From NCBI GenBank assembly GCA_944390395.1, contig CALXPY010000067.1, forward strand, positions 1 to 35,935: 35,935 bases of DNA. The letters are read 5' to 3'. Made by a program: the position numbers and the translations under genes. Positions 5,408 through 13,563 of the stretch are shown here, piece by piece. How positions within the stretch are numbered: the first letter of the stretch is position 1; each line of letters starts with the position of its first letter. Origin of the DNA: an uncultured Clostridia bacterium. GTDB lineage: Bacteria > Bacillota > Clostridia > TANB77 > CAG-508. Below the pieces are notes generated by a model. The model ran no database searches and was not told where the DNA came from. It saw only the letters and a program-made list of their open reading frames with translations.

Positions 5408-7747
5408 ATGGAAAAAATTCTAATCAAAGACGCTCATGAGAACAATTTGAAGCATCTTGATGTAGAAATCCCCCTAAATGCTTTTACCTGTGTAACAGGC
5501 TGCTCTGGGTGTGGAAAATCCTCATTGGTCTTTGATACGATTTATGCAGAGAGCCAGAGAGGGTTCCTAGAGGGAATGACCGGGAACATCTACGGACAAA
5601 AGCTGATGAATAAGCCTAAGGTTGGGTCCATTGAGAACCTCCGTCCGGCACTTAATATCTCGCAAAATTATTATAATGTCAATCCACGTTCTACTATTGG
5701 AACCACAACAGAAATATCTTATTACCTGCGATCCCTATTTGCAATCGTCAACAGCAATCAAACCGTGGATATTTCGGAAAATGCCTTTTCCGCCAATAAC
5801 CCTAAATCTTTTTGCCCCAACTGTTTTGGACTTGGTGTAGAAACAGTGGTCTCAGAAGCTCTTTTAATTCCAGATAGAGAAAAAACTTTAAGAGATGGGG
5901 CCATCCTATTTTTCAAAGGGCCACAAGATGGCAAAGAGCAAAAATATTTGGAGGCGTTTTGTGAACATTATGGAATTAATGTAGACCAAAAAGTTTCCCA
6001 GTTGAGCCAAAGCGAACTACACACGTTACTTTATGCGGACGATCAGATTAGATTTAAACTCTCTTATAAGGAGGGAAAGCGCAGAAAACAACATTATGTT
6101 GTCTTACGGGGAGCTATTCCTGCCATCCAAGAGCGGACTTCGGGCGGAAGTCCGTCTGAACCATCTGTTGTGTACTCTAAGTACATGGAGGAAGTTCCAT
6201 GCCATGTTTGTGGCGGAGCAAAATTGAGGCAGAACATCTTAGAGTACAAAGTCGGTGGGTTGAGCTATGATGAGGTTGAACGCATGGAACTCACTTCTTT
6301 GTATTCATGGCTACAAAGGTTTAATGATAGTTGGGTCACACCAGCAAAAAAGGAGTTGTCTTCCCAACTGGTAGAGGGAATGCTTCGTAAATTGGAAGCA
6401 CTTATCCAGTTGAATGTTGGATATTTATGTCTGAGCAGATCAATCCCCACTCTTTCGGGCGGTGAGCGGCAGCGGATTCGAATTGCCACACAACTCACAT
6501 GTTCCTTGAAGGGTTTAATCTATATCCTTGATGAACCATGCAAGGGTCTGCATTATAGGGATATTACTAGTATCATTCAAGCCACTCAGAACTTAATACA
6601 TCGAGGGAATACGGTAATCGCAATTGAACACAATAAACGATATATTTCCTCTGCTGACTATACGATAGAGTTGGGGCCTGTTGGAGGACCAGAAGGCGGA
6701 TACTTAATTGATAAAAAAGACAAGCAATCTGACTGCTGGGGCAAGATGACTTTTAAATCCTCTTACAGTCTGGAGCAGTGCTTCGAGCTTGAGAATATTA
6801 ACTTTAGAAACATCAAAGGTCAGACCGCTCGTTTCCCTGTCGGTGGTATCACCTGTATTACCGGGGTCTCGGGCTCTGGAAAATCGACATTGGCTACAGT
6901 TGTTGCCAAATGCTTTGCTAGGCGCTCCAACAACTGTTGTGCTTCTTTCCGCGGAGGAAATTCCATTAAACGGGCAATTCAGGTGGATCAGGCTCCTATT
7001 GGCAAAACTCCAAGGTCTACTATTGTTTCTTATTTGGGAATCTTCGATGAAATTCGCACATTGTTTTCAGAAACAGATGCTGCACGCAAAATGAAAATAA
7101 GTGCTTCGATGTTCAGTATGAACATTAAGGGAGGCCGTTGCGAATGTTGTCAAGGAACTGGACTTCAAAAGATTGAACTGAATTATTTGCCAAGTTCCTA
7201 CATCATATGCCCAGAATGTGGTGGAAAGAGATTCAATGATCGAGTTTTGTCTGTGGAATACCATGGTAAAACTATCCAAGAGGTATTGGAAACTCCAATT
7301 TCAGATATCATAGGAATTTTTAAAGGAACAAAAAAGGTTTTCCCTGTTTTGACCAGTATGGTAGAATTGGGCCTAGGGTATCTAAAGTTGGGTCAAATGT
7401 CCATGAATTTGTCTGGCGGAGAAGCACAGCGTATAAAATTAGCTAAGGCCCTAGGTGCTTCTTCCAGTGGGCAGAATCTATATATCCTAGATGAGCCTAC
7501 GTCTGGACTGAATGATGTAGACATTGACAGGTTTGTAAAAATACTATTCTCCCTGCAAGCCAATCAGGAAACCATCATAATTATCGAACACAATATTGAA
7601 TTTATTGCCAAAGTTGCGGATTATATAATAGATTTTGGAGTGTTCGGCGGCGAGGCAGGCGGAAAAATTGTTGCTCAAGGGTCGCCCGAGACAGTGTTTT
7701 CTAATGAGGCGTCTTCATTATATCAATTGGATAGTATGTTGAATTAA
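5408..7747 (+). CDS. Class II UvrA-like ABC ATPase, candidate self-protection factor (779 aa)
   Basis: The protein has the tandem ABC layout of UvrA. Walker A motifs are GCSGCGKSSL (31-40) and GVSGSGKSTL (486-495), signatures are LSGGERQR (349-356) and LSGGEAQR (668-675), and Walker B/D-loops are LDEPCKGLH and LDEPTSGLN. Zinc-binding pairs are C136/C139 with C265/C268, and C578/C581 with C601/C604. It is about 160 residues shorter than housekeeping UvrA (about 940) and resembles UvrA2/DrrC types that lack the UvrB-binding insertion. DrrC-type proteins give resistance to DNA-intercalating drugs in producer strains. Sitting between two radical SAM genes, it probably protects against the product, but an accessory role is possible. 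An alternative ATG at 5396 exists; 5408 is preferred because AGGGA abuts 5396 directly. Confidence 0.88.
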   Translation: MEKILIKDAHENNLKHLDVEIPLNAFTCVTGCSGCGKSSLVFDTIYAESQRGFLEGMTGNIYGQKLMNKPKVGSIENLRPALNISQNYYNVNPRSTIGTTTEISYYLRSLFAIVNSNQTVDISENAFSANNPKSFCPNCFGLGVETVVSEALLIPDREKTLRDGAILFFKGPQDGKEQKYLEAFCEHYGINVDQKVSQLSQSELHTLLYADDQIRFKLSYKEGKRRKQHYVVLRGAIPAIQERTSGGSPSEPSVVYSKYMEEVPCHVCGGAKLRQNILEYKVGGLSYDEVERMELTSLYSWLQRFNDSWVTPAKKELSSQLVEGMLRKLEALIQLNVGYLCLSRSIPTLSGGERQRIRIATQLTCSLKGLIYILDEPCKGLHYRDITSIIQATQNLIHRGNTVIAIEHNKRYISSADYTIELGPVGGPEGGYLIDKKDKQSDCWGKMTFKSSYSLEQCFELENINFRNIKGQTARFPVGGITCITGVSGSGKSTLATVVAKCFARRSNNCCASFRGGNSIKRAIQVDQAPIGKTPRSTIVSYLGIFDEIRTLFSETDAARKMKISASMFSMNIKGGRCECCQGTGLQKIELNYLPSSYIICPECGGKRFNDRVLSVEYHGKTIQEVLETPISDIIGIFKGTKKVFPVLTSMVELGLGYLKLGQMSMNLSGGEAQRIKLAKALGASSSGQNLYILDEPTSGLNDVDIDRFVKILFSLQANQETIIIIEHNIEFIAKVADYIIDFGVFGGEAGGKIVAQGSPETVFSNEASSLYQLDSMLN

Positions 7748-7787
7748 AATTATCCGCACCTACTAGAATGCGGAAAGGAGCGTCATA

Positions 7788-8852
7788 ATGGTAGCGGAAA
7801 GTGAAGGGAAAATCAAGCAATGTACAATTGTACTAACAAGGGACTGCAATTTGCGTTGCAATTTTTGTTATGTGAAAAGTGCCGGCTATATGGCAGACGA
7901 CAAGATTAGCTATGAAAATCTCAAACAAATAGTGGATTTTTGTAGTGAATCGAAAGTGAAATTTATATTTTTTACGGGAGGAGAGCCACTTTTATACCCC
8001 CACATCATCGATATTTTGCAGTATATCAAAGGCAAACACCATTCGATGACTACTGCAATCGCTACAAACAGCATTCTGCTGAAAGACCCTGCGTTTTGCA
8101 GAAAATTGATTGATAGTGGGGTGGAGTATCTTGATTTGTCGATGAAAGGAACAAATTCGCAGGAGTGGTGCAAAGCAACAGGCTACGATGGATTCGACCA
8201 GCAGTTGCAGGCCATCCGCAATTTATCTATACTGCCGGTTGAATTTACTTGCTCCATGGTAGTAACTCAGGATAACGTTTTGACTATTTGCGACGCAGTT
8301 CAAATAGCTTGTAATAATGGAGCAAAGCAGTTCTCATTTACTTTTGTCATCGACAACGATGATACAGAAGATAAAAATCGAACATATTTGGAAAAACACA
8401 ACCCCTTTGCCTTAGTTGAGGCGTTTATCTCTCAGATTGATCATTTGAACACCATTACGGAAGATTGGTGGATTGAATATAGCTTTCCCATGTGCATTTA
8501 TACCGAGGAGCAGTTGTCCTTGCTGGAAGGGAAGTTAGCTACGCCTTGCCAAGTCCATATGAAAAATGCTGTAACCTTCAACACAAAGATGGAACTGCTG
8601 CCCTGCGATATGTACATTGATCAGAGAATGGGACAACTTGGTACGGATTTTTCATCATATCACGAATTTGTGGAATTAACAAAGCGCCCTTCCTATCGTT
8701 GTGTAATGGAAACTCTGCGGAAACGACCATCAAGTGAGTGTACGACGTGTAAGCATTTAGAGGCTTGTTATGGTGGATGCCCTGTACTCTGGAAGCACTA
8801 TTCTTTTGAGGCATTGAAAGCTTTTGACCAAGAAGTTAGAGCGACCTATTAG
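7788..8852 (+). CDS. Second radical SAM enzyme of the peptide cassette (354 aa)
   Basis: ATG at 7788 follows AAAGGAG, 40 bp after the UvrA-like gene, so it is in the same operon. The cluster motif C20-x3-C24-x2-C27 is almost N-terminal (DCNLRCNFCY) and GGEP lies at 64-67. There is no RRE-like N-terminal domain. The C-terminal part has a shortened SPASM/twitch-like region, LPCDMY near 275 and CTTCKHLEACYGGCP near 325-340. It would be a second modification enzyme on the same peptide, perhaps relying on the first protein for substrate docking. Its reaction (second cross-link, epimerisation, other) is unknown. Motifs give high confidence for the superfamily, low for the function. Confidence 0.88.
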   Translation: MVAESEGKIKQCTIVLTRDCNLRCNFCYVKSAGYMADDKISYENLKQIVDFCSESKVKFIFFTGGEPLLYPHIIDILQYIKGKHHSMTTAIATNSILLKDPAFCRKLIDSGVEYLDLSMKGTNSQEWCKATGYDGFDQQLQAIRNLSILPVEFTCSMVVTQDNVLTICDAVQIACNNGAKQFSFTFVIDNDDTEDKNRTYLEKHNPFALVEAFISQIDHLNTITEDWWIEYSFPMCIYTEEQLSLLEGKLATPCQVHMKNAVTFNTKMELLPCDMYIDQRMGQLGTDFSSYHEFVELTKRPSYRCVMETLRKRPSSECTTCKHLEACYGGCPVLWKHYSFEALKAFDQEVRATY

Positions 8853-8911
8853 ACAAAAATATTAAAAGCGAGAACTTTGCTATAAAAGCAATCATTCACA
8901 AAGGTAAATCT

Positions 8912-9718
8912 CTACTTTCGGTTCTTCCCCCTTTGCGAAACTGAGCCTTTCAGCAGTTCCGACTTCTGCGCAATCCGGGCCAACCACTGTTTTTCTTCCT
9001 CGGTCAGTTTATTGTAGCGGAGTTTCGTCTGCTTGCAAAACAGCATAATCAATTGCTCCAACTTGCTGCCGTTGAATTGGGCCACTTCCTTCAGGTCACG
9101 CTTCAATTCTTCTGCGGCGGAGTTTTCCGGCGCACTGTCGCTCCGCCCCCGATGGGCCTCCCGCATATCTGCCATAATCGTGTCAATGTCACGATGTACC
9201 CGGCTGGCAAAATACTCGCCCTCGTCCACATGAGCCGCTTGCAGAAGATAGGCTGTTCTGTCGTTTTCCCCCGGCTGGTACTTCTCCACGATTTCAGCCC
9301 TCGCCACATCCACCCACGCATTCAAATTTTGTATCTGCATGGCGGCGATGCCCTCCACATAAATCTGGATGTCGGCCAGCAGCTTAACAAAATCCGGATG
9401 TGCCGCCAGTTCGCAGAGCAGGGCATTGTCCACCCGGCCACTTTTCAAAATATCAATCATATCGTCACTCAAACGCAGGTCTGTAAAGTCGGCGTTTGAG
9501 TGGCGTTTTGTTTCTGTCAGCCCCAGCAGATAGTCGGTGGTCACGCCATAGAATTTTGCCAGCCTGACAAGAGCATAGTGGCTGATGTCCTTGGTATCGT
9601 CTGCCTCGTAGCTGCCCAGCGCGGACGAGGACAAGCCCGTCTGCTCCGCAAGCTCCTTCAAAGTCAGGCCACATTCCACCCGCAAATCCTTTATTCGTTC
9701 TTGTATGGTCAACGACAT
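8912..9718 (-). CDS. XRE-family transcriptional regulator (268 aa)
   Basis: An N-terminal Cro/C1-type helix-turn-helix occupies about residues 1-62 (LTLKELAEQTGLSSSALGSYE, then LVRLAKFYGVTTDYLLGL). It is followed by about 200 mostly helical, charged residues of unknown fold that probably dimerise or sense a ligand. ATG at 9718 is chosen because GGAGG lies 8 nt upstream; the upstream in-frame GTG at 9745 has no such site. It is convergent with the second radical SAM gene. Palindromes in its own upstream region (9742-9823) suggest autoregulation. Such proteins are common beside relaxase modules of Clostridia IMEs and may control mobilization genes. Confidence 0.85.
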   Translation of the reverse strand: MSLTIQERIKDLRVECGLTLKELAEQTGLSSSALGSYEADDTKDISHYALVRLAKFYGVTTDYLLGLTETKRHSNADFTDLRLSDDMIDILKSGRVDNALLCELAAHPDFVKLLADIQIYVEGIAAMQIQNLNAWVDVARAEIVEKYQPGENDRTAYLLQAAHVDEGEYFASRVHRDIDTIMADMREAHRGRSDSAPENSAAEELKRDLKEVAQFNGSKLEQLIMLFCKQTKLRYNKLTEEEKQWLARIAQKSELLKGSVSQRGKNRK

Positions 9719-9741
9719 ATCGCTGTCCTCCGTATTCTCTG

Positions 9742-9823
9742 CCACTCTCCCACATTTCCGAAAGCGTGGAAATTTCCGGTTTTAACTCCGGATTTCCTAC
9801 CTCTTGGATATACGGGAGAGTGG
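9742..9823. promoter_or_regulatory. Inverted repeats upstream of the XRE gene
   Basis: CCACTCTCCC (9742-9751) and GGGAGAGTGG (9814-9823) are perfect complements 62 nt apart. Inside lie the palindrome GGAAATTTCC (9768-9777) and a pair of CCGG blocks. The right arm is followed on the plus strand by TCTTTTTT, so it could also serve as a terminator. An operator for the XRE protein is the likeliest role. Confidence 0.5.
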
Positions 9824-9999
9824 TCTTTTTTCTGTTACGATACTTTTATCACAGCAGGTGCAGCTTGAAAACAGAATGACCGTCCGAAAGGGATATGTTT
9901 CCCGGTGAAGTATCGCATAGAGCGTACCAGGGGAAACGAAACGCCGCTGAGAGAACAGGGGCAGGAACGGCTTTCGGGAGTGAGCGGCAAAACACGAAA

Positions 10000-10443
10000 T
10001 TATTGCCCCATTTTGTCCAGAGCCTTCACAGCCCGTCCCATAGCAAGCAAAAGCGTTTTGTTCTCCGGGTCTGCCGTCAGAGGCTTCAACGCCTTGCGGA
10101 TTTCCCGGATGGCTTTCTCGATTTCTCTTGTGGTGTGACCGGCCTTTACCGCTCGAATCGCCAGATTTGTGACATAGATGCAGTCAGACTGCGGCGCATG
10201 ATCCTGTTCCAGCATCCGTCCGATCTGCTCCAGAATACCGTTGCGGCCTTTAGCTGTTTTCGTTGCGTCATCAGAATGCCACAAAAGATGGCTGTCCGGA
10301 ATTTCGGTAGCGGCTACCGAAATAAAATGCACAGCATCAAACAGGTACTTTTCGTTGACCGCCTGTCTCCGGCTGGGCGCTGTGGCCTCCGACAGATGGG
10401 CGTCAATCCTGGGCCTGCCCCGTTTCCGCTTTTCGTTCTCCAA
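10000..10443 (-). CDS. Conserved IME protein of unknown function (147 aa)
   Basis: A TTG start at 10443 is preferred because GGAGG lies 8 nt upstream on the minus strand. The longer frame to 10524 would begin in the arm of a strong hairpin. The protein starts LENEKRKRGRPRIDAHLS; the GRPR stretch resembles an AT-hook, hinting at DNA contact. The C-terminal half is helical and basic (REIEKAIREIRKALKPL), ending DKMGQ. I recognise no domain. It is divergent from the MobV relaxase gene, so it may be a mobilization accessory. A palindromic repeat with a second copy after the relaxase gene lies within it. Confidence 0.6.
   Translation of the reverse strand: MENEKRKRGRPRIDAHLSEATAPSRRQAVNEKYLFDAVHFISVAATEIPDSHLLWHSDDATKTAKGRNGILEQIGRMLEQDHAPQSDCIYVTNLAIRAVKAGHTTREIEKAIREIRKALKPLTADPENKTLLLAMGRAVKALDKMGQ
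10301..10323. repeat. Palindromic repeat, copy 1
   Basis: ATTTCGGTAG and CTACCGAAAT form a perfect 10-bp stem with a 3-nt loop. The 19-nt stretch 10298-10316 is repeated with one mismatch at 12098-12116. It lies within the coding region of the 147-aa gene. Confidence 0.7.
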
Positions 10444-10503
10444 GTCGCACCGCCTCCAATCACGTTTCCCCTTTCTATTGTAGCACGATTTTTGACGATT
10501 GAA

Positions 10504-10550
10504 AAGAAGCAGAACACCGCACATCCGCAGATGGTGGTGTTCTGCTTCTT
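10504..10550. repeat. 15-bp perfect inverted repeat between the 147-aa gene and the oriT region
   Basis: AAGAAGCAGAACACC (10504-10518) and its exact complement at 10536-10550 enclose a 17-nt loop. It lies upstream of both divergent genes. A transcription terminator or part of the mobilization origin are both possible. Confidence 0.7.
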
Positions 10551-10616
10551 TGGCGGGAGTGCCGAGGGCGGCAGGCCCTTTGCGCCGAGTCCAGAGCGGC
10601 GAGCGTCTGGTCAGTG

Positions 10617-10744
10617 TCCAGAGGTGAAACCTTTGGGCCGGGTGCAGGGTGACAACGCCTGCTCAGGTGTTCAGAGGGTGAAACCCTTGGCCCAGGGAAA
10701 GTGATGCTCTGCGTCACTTTATACTGGGTTATTATCTGGCGCAA
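10617..10744 (+). other. Candidate oriT of the MobV relaxase
   Basis: Two imperfect direct repeats containing AGAGGTGAAACC (near 10619) and AGAGGGTGAAACCC (near 10673) lead into a hairpin, AAAGTGA (10698-10704) and TCACTTT (10714-10720). It is followed by ATACTGGGTTATTATC. MobV origins of the pMV158 type have a hairpin ending in CTTTA next to a nick region resembling TAGTGTGTTA, and this sequence is similar. It lies about 80 bp upstream of the relaxase gene, the usual place. The nick position is not determined. Confidence 0.55.
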
Positions 10745-10822
10745 AGCACGCAGATTCGGCGGCTTCGCCGCCCCTGGTCACTCCCGGAAACTCAAAAAAC
10801 GAAAGACAGGAGGGAACTGAAA

Positions 10823-12076
10823 ATGGCAAAAAGACTGACCCGGCACAACGGGAGAGCCGGGAAAAGCGGCGTCTACAAATCCACGCACAATGACAGAACC
10901 TTCAATACCGAACACGCCGACCACATTGATAGCGAGCGCATTCAGCAGAACATCTATTGGGACTGCTTCCGGGGCACGACCTACCCGACCCAGCAGGACG
11001 GCGAGGTGTCCTTTGCGGATGCGGAGCGGGCCTTTTATCTGAACCGCTATTCGGGTTATCTGGACGGCCAACATGAGAGGAACGCCAAACGCCGCCACAC
11101 GGAGCGTGACCGAAGTGTGGACGATCTGCTGGAGGACAAACGCTTCTGCCCGGAGGAAACTATCTACCAGATCGGCACGATGGAGGATTCTGTTTCCCCG
11201 GAAGTGCTTCTGGAAATTGTCGGGGAATTTATGATGGAGTTGGAGCGGCGCTTCGGGGAACACGTCCACATCATTGACTGGGCGCTCCATCTGGACGAGG
11301 CCACGCCCCACATCCATGAGCGGCACGTTTTTGACTATGTGAACCGATACGGCGAGGTTGAACCGAAACAGGAAAAAGCACTGGAGGCCCTTGGGTTTGA
11401 ATTGCCCAATCCAGAGAAAAAGCAGGGGCGCACCAATAACAGGAAGATGGTCTTTGATGCGGTCTGCCGTGTCATTCTGTTCAACATTTGCAAACAACAC
11501 GGGCTGGCGGTCGAGGAAGAACCTGACCCCGGCAACCGAGGGCGCAGCTACCTAGAAAAGAACGACTATATCATTCAGAAACAGAAAAAGGTTATTGCGG
11601 AACAAGAACTTGCGATAGCAGAGAAAACTGAACAGCTTGATTCGGTCACGTTTCGCTTAGAGGATGCCGAGGCCCTGATTGATGAAGTAACGGAAATCGC
11701 CTACGACAAGGCCGTGGAGCTTGTGACCGATGCTGTCCGCGCCGAAACACAGTTGCAGGATGAAACGATTATTTCCAATTACAGAGATTGGTGTCTGGCC
11801 CCGGAGCGGCGCTACTCCCCGGCAGAGAAAGGGCTGATTGGCAAAGTGCTGGGAAAGGCGCAGGAGCTGATCCACAAGGCCGCTCAAAAGGTGCTGGACA
11901 GGGTGCAGACCATTCTGCGAAAGCCGGAGGTCAGAGCCGCCGCCACCAAACAAATCAAGGAGAAAGCCAGAGAATCCGTCCTCGCCAGACTGGAGCAGGG
12001 CAAGGCCGAGATTGCCAGACGGGATGCGGGGCGCAGGGCGGCGCAGTCCACAGCAAGGCACAGCGTGGAGCGGTAA
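10823..12076 (+). CDS. MobV-family relaxase / plasmid recombination enzyme (417 aa)
   Basis: This enzyme would nick the element at oriT and pilot single-stranded DNA into a conjugation channel supplied in trans, for example by the surrounding ICE. The Mob/Pre motif I HNxR is at residues 22-25, and the metal-binding motif H156-x-DE-x2-PH-x-H165 (HLDEATPHIH) is intact. The C-terminal third is coiled-coil-like (about 250-310) and then very basic. ATG at 10823 follows AGGAGG with ideal spacing. The candidate oriT lies immediately upstream. Length is typical of the family, and no frameshift is visible. No coupling protein is encoded in the IME, so it depends on a helper. Confidence 0.93.
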   Translation: MAKRLTRHNGRAGKSGVYKSTHNDRTFNTEHADHIDSERIQQNIYWDCFRGTTYPTQQDGEVSFADAERAFYLNRYSGYLDGQHERNAKRRHTERDRSVDDLLEDKRFCPEETIYQIGTMEDSVSPEVLLEIVGEFMMELERRFGEHVHIIDWALHLDEATPHIHERHVFDYVNRYGEVEPKQEKALEALGFELPNPEKKQGRTNNRKMVFDAVCRVILFNICKQHGLAVEEEPDPGNRGRSYLEKNDYIIQKQKKVIAEQELAIAEKTEQLDSVTFRLEDAEALIDEVTEIAYDKAVELVTDAVRAETQLQDETIISNYRDWCLAPERRYSPAEKGLIGKVLGKAQELIHKAAQKVLDRVQTILRKPEVRAAATKQIKEKARESVLARLEQGKAEIARRDAGRRAAQSTARHSVER

Positions 12077-12096
12077 TCACCCTGATACTGGGCAGC

Positions 12097-12127
12097 GGGA
12101 ATTTCGGCAGCGGCTACTGGAATTCCC
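12097..12127. repeat. Palindromic repeat, copy 2
   Basis: GGGAATT (12097-12103) and AATTCCC (12121-12127) border an imperfect palindrome sharing 18 of 19 bases with copy 1 (10298-10316). It lies 21 bp after the relaxase stop codon, where it may serve as a transcript-end hairpin. Confidence 0.65.
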
Positions 12128-12240
12128 TCTGTCATGTTTTTTGAAACGGGGTTGTCATGCCATTAGCCCGGTCTTTTCAAATTTGCTCATAACCCATACA
12201 GAGGGGCACACAAAACGTCCCTACTACGATTTGAAAGAAG

Positions 12241-13563
12241 GTGAGAACACTGACACAGGAAATTTATCATGAGGGCTGCCCGGACTGGTTTGACGGGGAG
12301 CGCATTGACGAGATGATGTTCTGTCAGGACTTCCTGGCAAAGCACCCCATGAAGTGCGTCCGTGACCGGCTGTTCACCGTGGACGGTGCGGTAGAGGATG
12401 AGCGGCAGATCGGCCAGCTTATTCTGCGGGAGATCAGCGGCTATGTGACTACCAACCTCGCCAAGCGGGTGTCCAATCTGCTGGCAAGCGTCAAACTGCT
12501 TGCCTACTCGCCGCCGCTCCCCATTGAAACAGACCGTATCCACGTTGCCAACGGAACCTACTTCATGGACGGGCGGTTCTCTCCGGAGAAGGACTTTTGC
12601 AACAACCGTCTGACCGTTGCCTACCGCCCCGACGCGCCGCCGCCGGAGCGGTGGCTGCGGTTCCTGTCGGAACTGCTCTACCCGGAGGACATTCCAACCT
12701 TGCAGGAATACCTGGGCTACTGCCTGCTCCCCACCACTAAGGGCCAGAAGATGCTGATGCTCATTGGCAAGGGCGGCGAGGGCAAGAGCCGTATCGGGCT
12801 GATGATGCGCTCCATCTTCGGGGACAGCATGAACACCACCAGCATCCAAAAGGTAGAACAGAATCGGTTCAGCCGCGCCGACCTGGAGAGTAAACTCCTG
12901 ATGGTGGACGATGATATGGATATGAGCGCCCTTCCCAAGACTAACTATATCAAGTCCATTGTCACATCGGAGTGCAAAATGGACATGGAGCGCAAAGGCG
13001 TTCAGAGCTACCAAAGCCAGCTTTATGTGCGGTTCCTCTGCTTCGGCAACGGGGCTTTGACTGCCCTCCATGACAGGTCTGACGGCTTCTTTCGCCGCCA
13101 GATCGTCTTGACCACAAAAGACAAACCGGCAGGGAGAGCGGACGATCCGTTTCTCTCGGACAAGCTGATCGCGGAGCAAGAGGGTATCTTCCTTTGGTGC
13201 CTGGAGGGGCTTCACCGCCTGCTGGTCAACAGCTACCGCTTCACCATTAGCGACCGTGCCAGGGAGAATATCGCCGTTGTGGTCAGGGAGGCCAACAATA
13301 TCGTGGACTTCCTGACCTCAACCGGATATGTCCAGTTCAAGGCGGACGGCGAGGCCGCTACCCGTGATCTCTACGCCGCTTATAAGGTCTGGTGCGAGGA
13401 CAACGCCGAGAACCCGCTTTCCCCCAAGAGCTTTTCCGGCTTCATCGCCCAAAACGCCGACACCTATCGGCTGGAGGCCACCAACAACGTGTATATCGGC
13501 AGCGGCAAGAGGTGCCGGGGCTACTATGGCATTGAGGTCCTGATAAGGCCGATCGCTTTATAA
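12241..13563 (+). CDS. D5/P4-type primase-helicase (about 440 aa)
   Basis: A superfamily 3 helicase core is visible: Walker A GKGGEGKS (176-183), Walker B region KLLMVDDDMD (218-227), an FGNG sensor (268-271), and an arginine-rich GFFRRQ at 282-287. A C-terminal winged-helix-like region follows (about 345-430). The N-terminal stretch (1-140) resembles the D5 N-terminal domain of phage and plasmid primases. The protein probably unwinds DNA so that the IME can replicate after excision or transfer. GTG at 12241 is the reported start, but it abuts AAGAAGG; a CTG at 12250 has better spacing to the site AGAAGGTGAG, so the true start is uncertain by three codons. The gene is followed by a gene-free, repeat-rich region that may be the origin. 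Confidence 0.87.
   Translation: MRTLTQEIYHEGCPDWFDGERIDEMMFCQDFLAKHPMKCVRDRLFTVDGAVEDERQIGQLILREISGYVTTNLAKRVSNLLASVKLLAYSPPLPIETDRIHVANGTYFMDGRFSPEKDFCNNRLTVAYRPDAPPPERWLRFLSELLYPEDIPTLQEYLGYCLLPTTKGQKMLMLIGKGGEGKSRIGLMMRSIFGDSMNTTSIQKVEQNRFSRADLESKLLMVDDDMDMSALPKTNYIKSIVTSECKMDMERKGVQSYQSQLYVRFLCFGNGALTALHDRSDGFFRRQIVLTTKDKPAGRADDPFLSDKLIAEQEGIFLWCLEGLHRLLVNSYRFTISDRARENIAVVVREANNIVDFLTSTGYVQFKADGEAATRDLYAAYKVWCEDNAENPLSPKSFSGFIAQNADTYRLEATNNVYIGSGKRCRGYYGIEVLIRPIAL

Noticed and set aside
9905-10138. Plus-strand frame beginning MKYRIERTRGNETPLREQ
   Set aside because: The first 30 residues look protein-like and it may be a remnant, but the start has no convincing ribosome binding site and the rest overlaps the 147-aa gene antisense. 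Evidence is too weak for a feature.
12187-13215. A 342-codon minus-strand frame
   Set aside because: Antisense to the primase-helicase, whose Walker motifs are clear.
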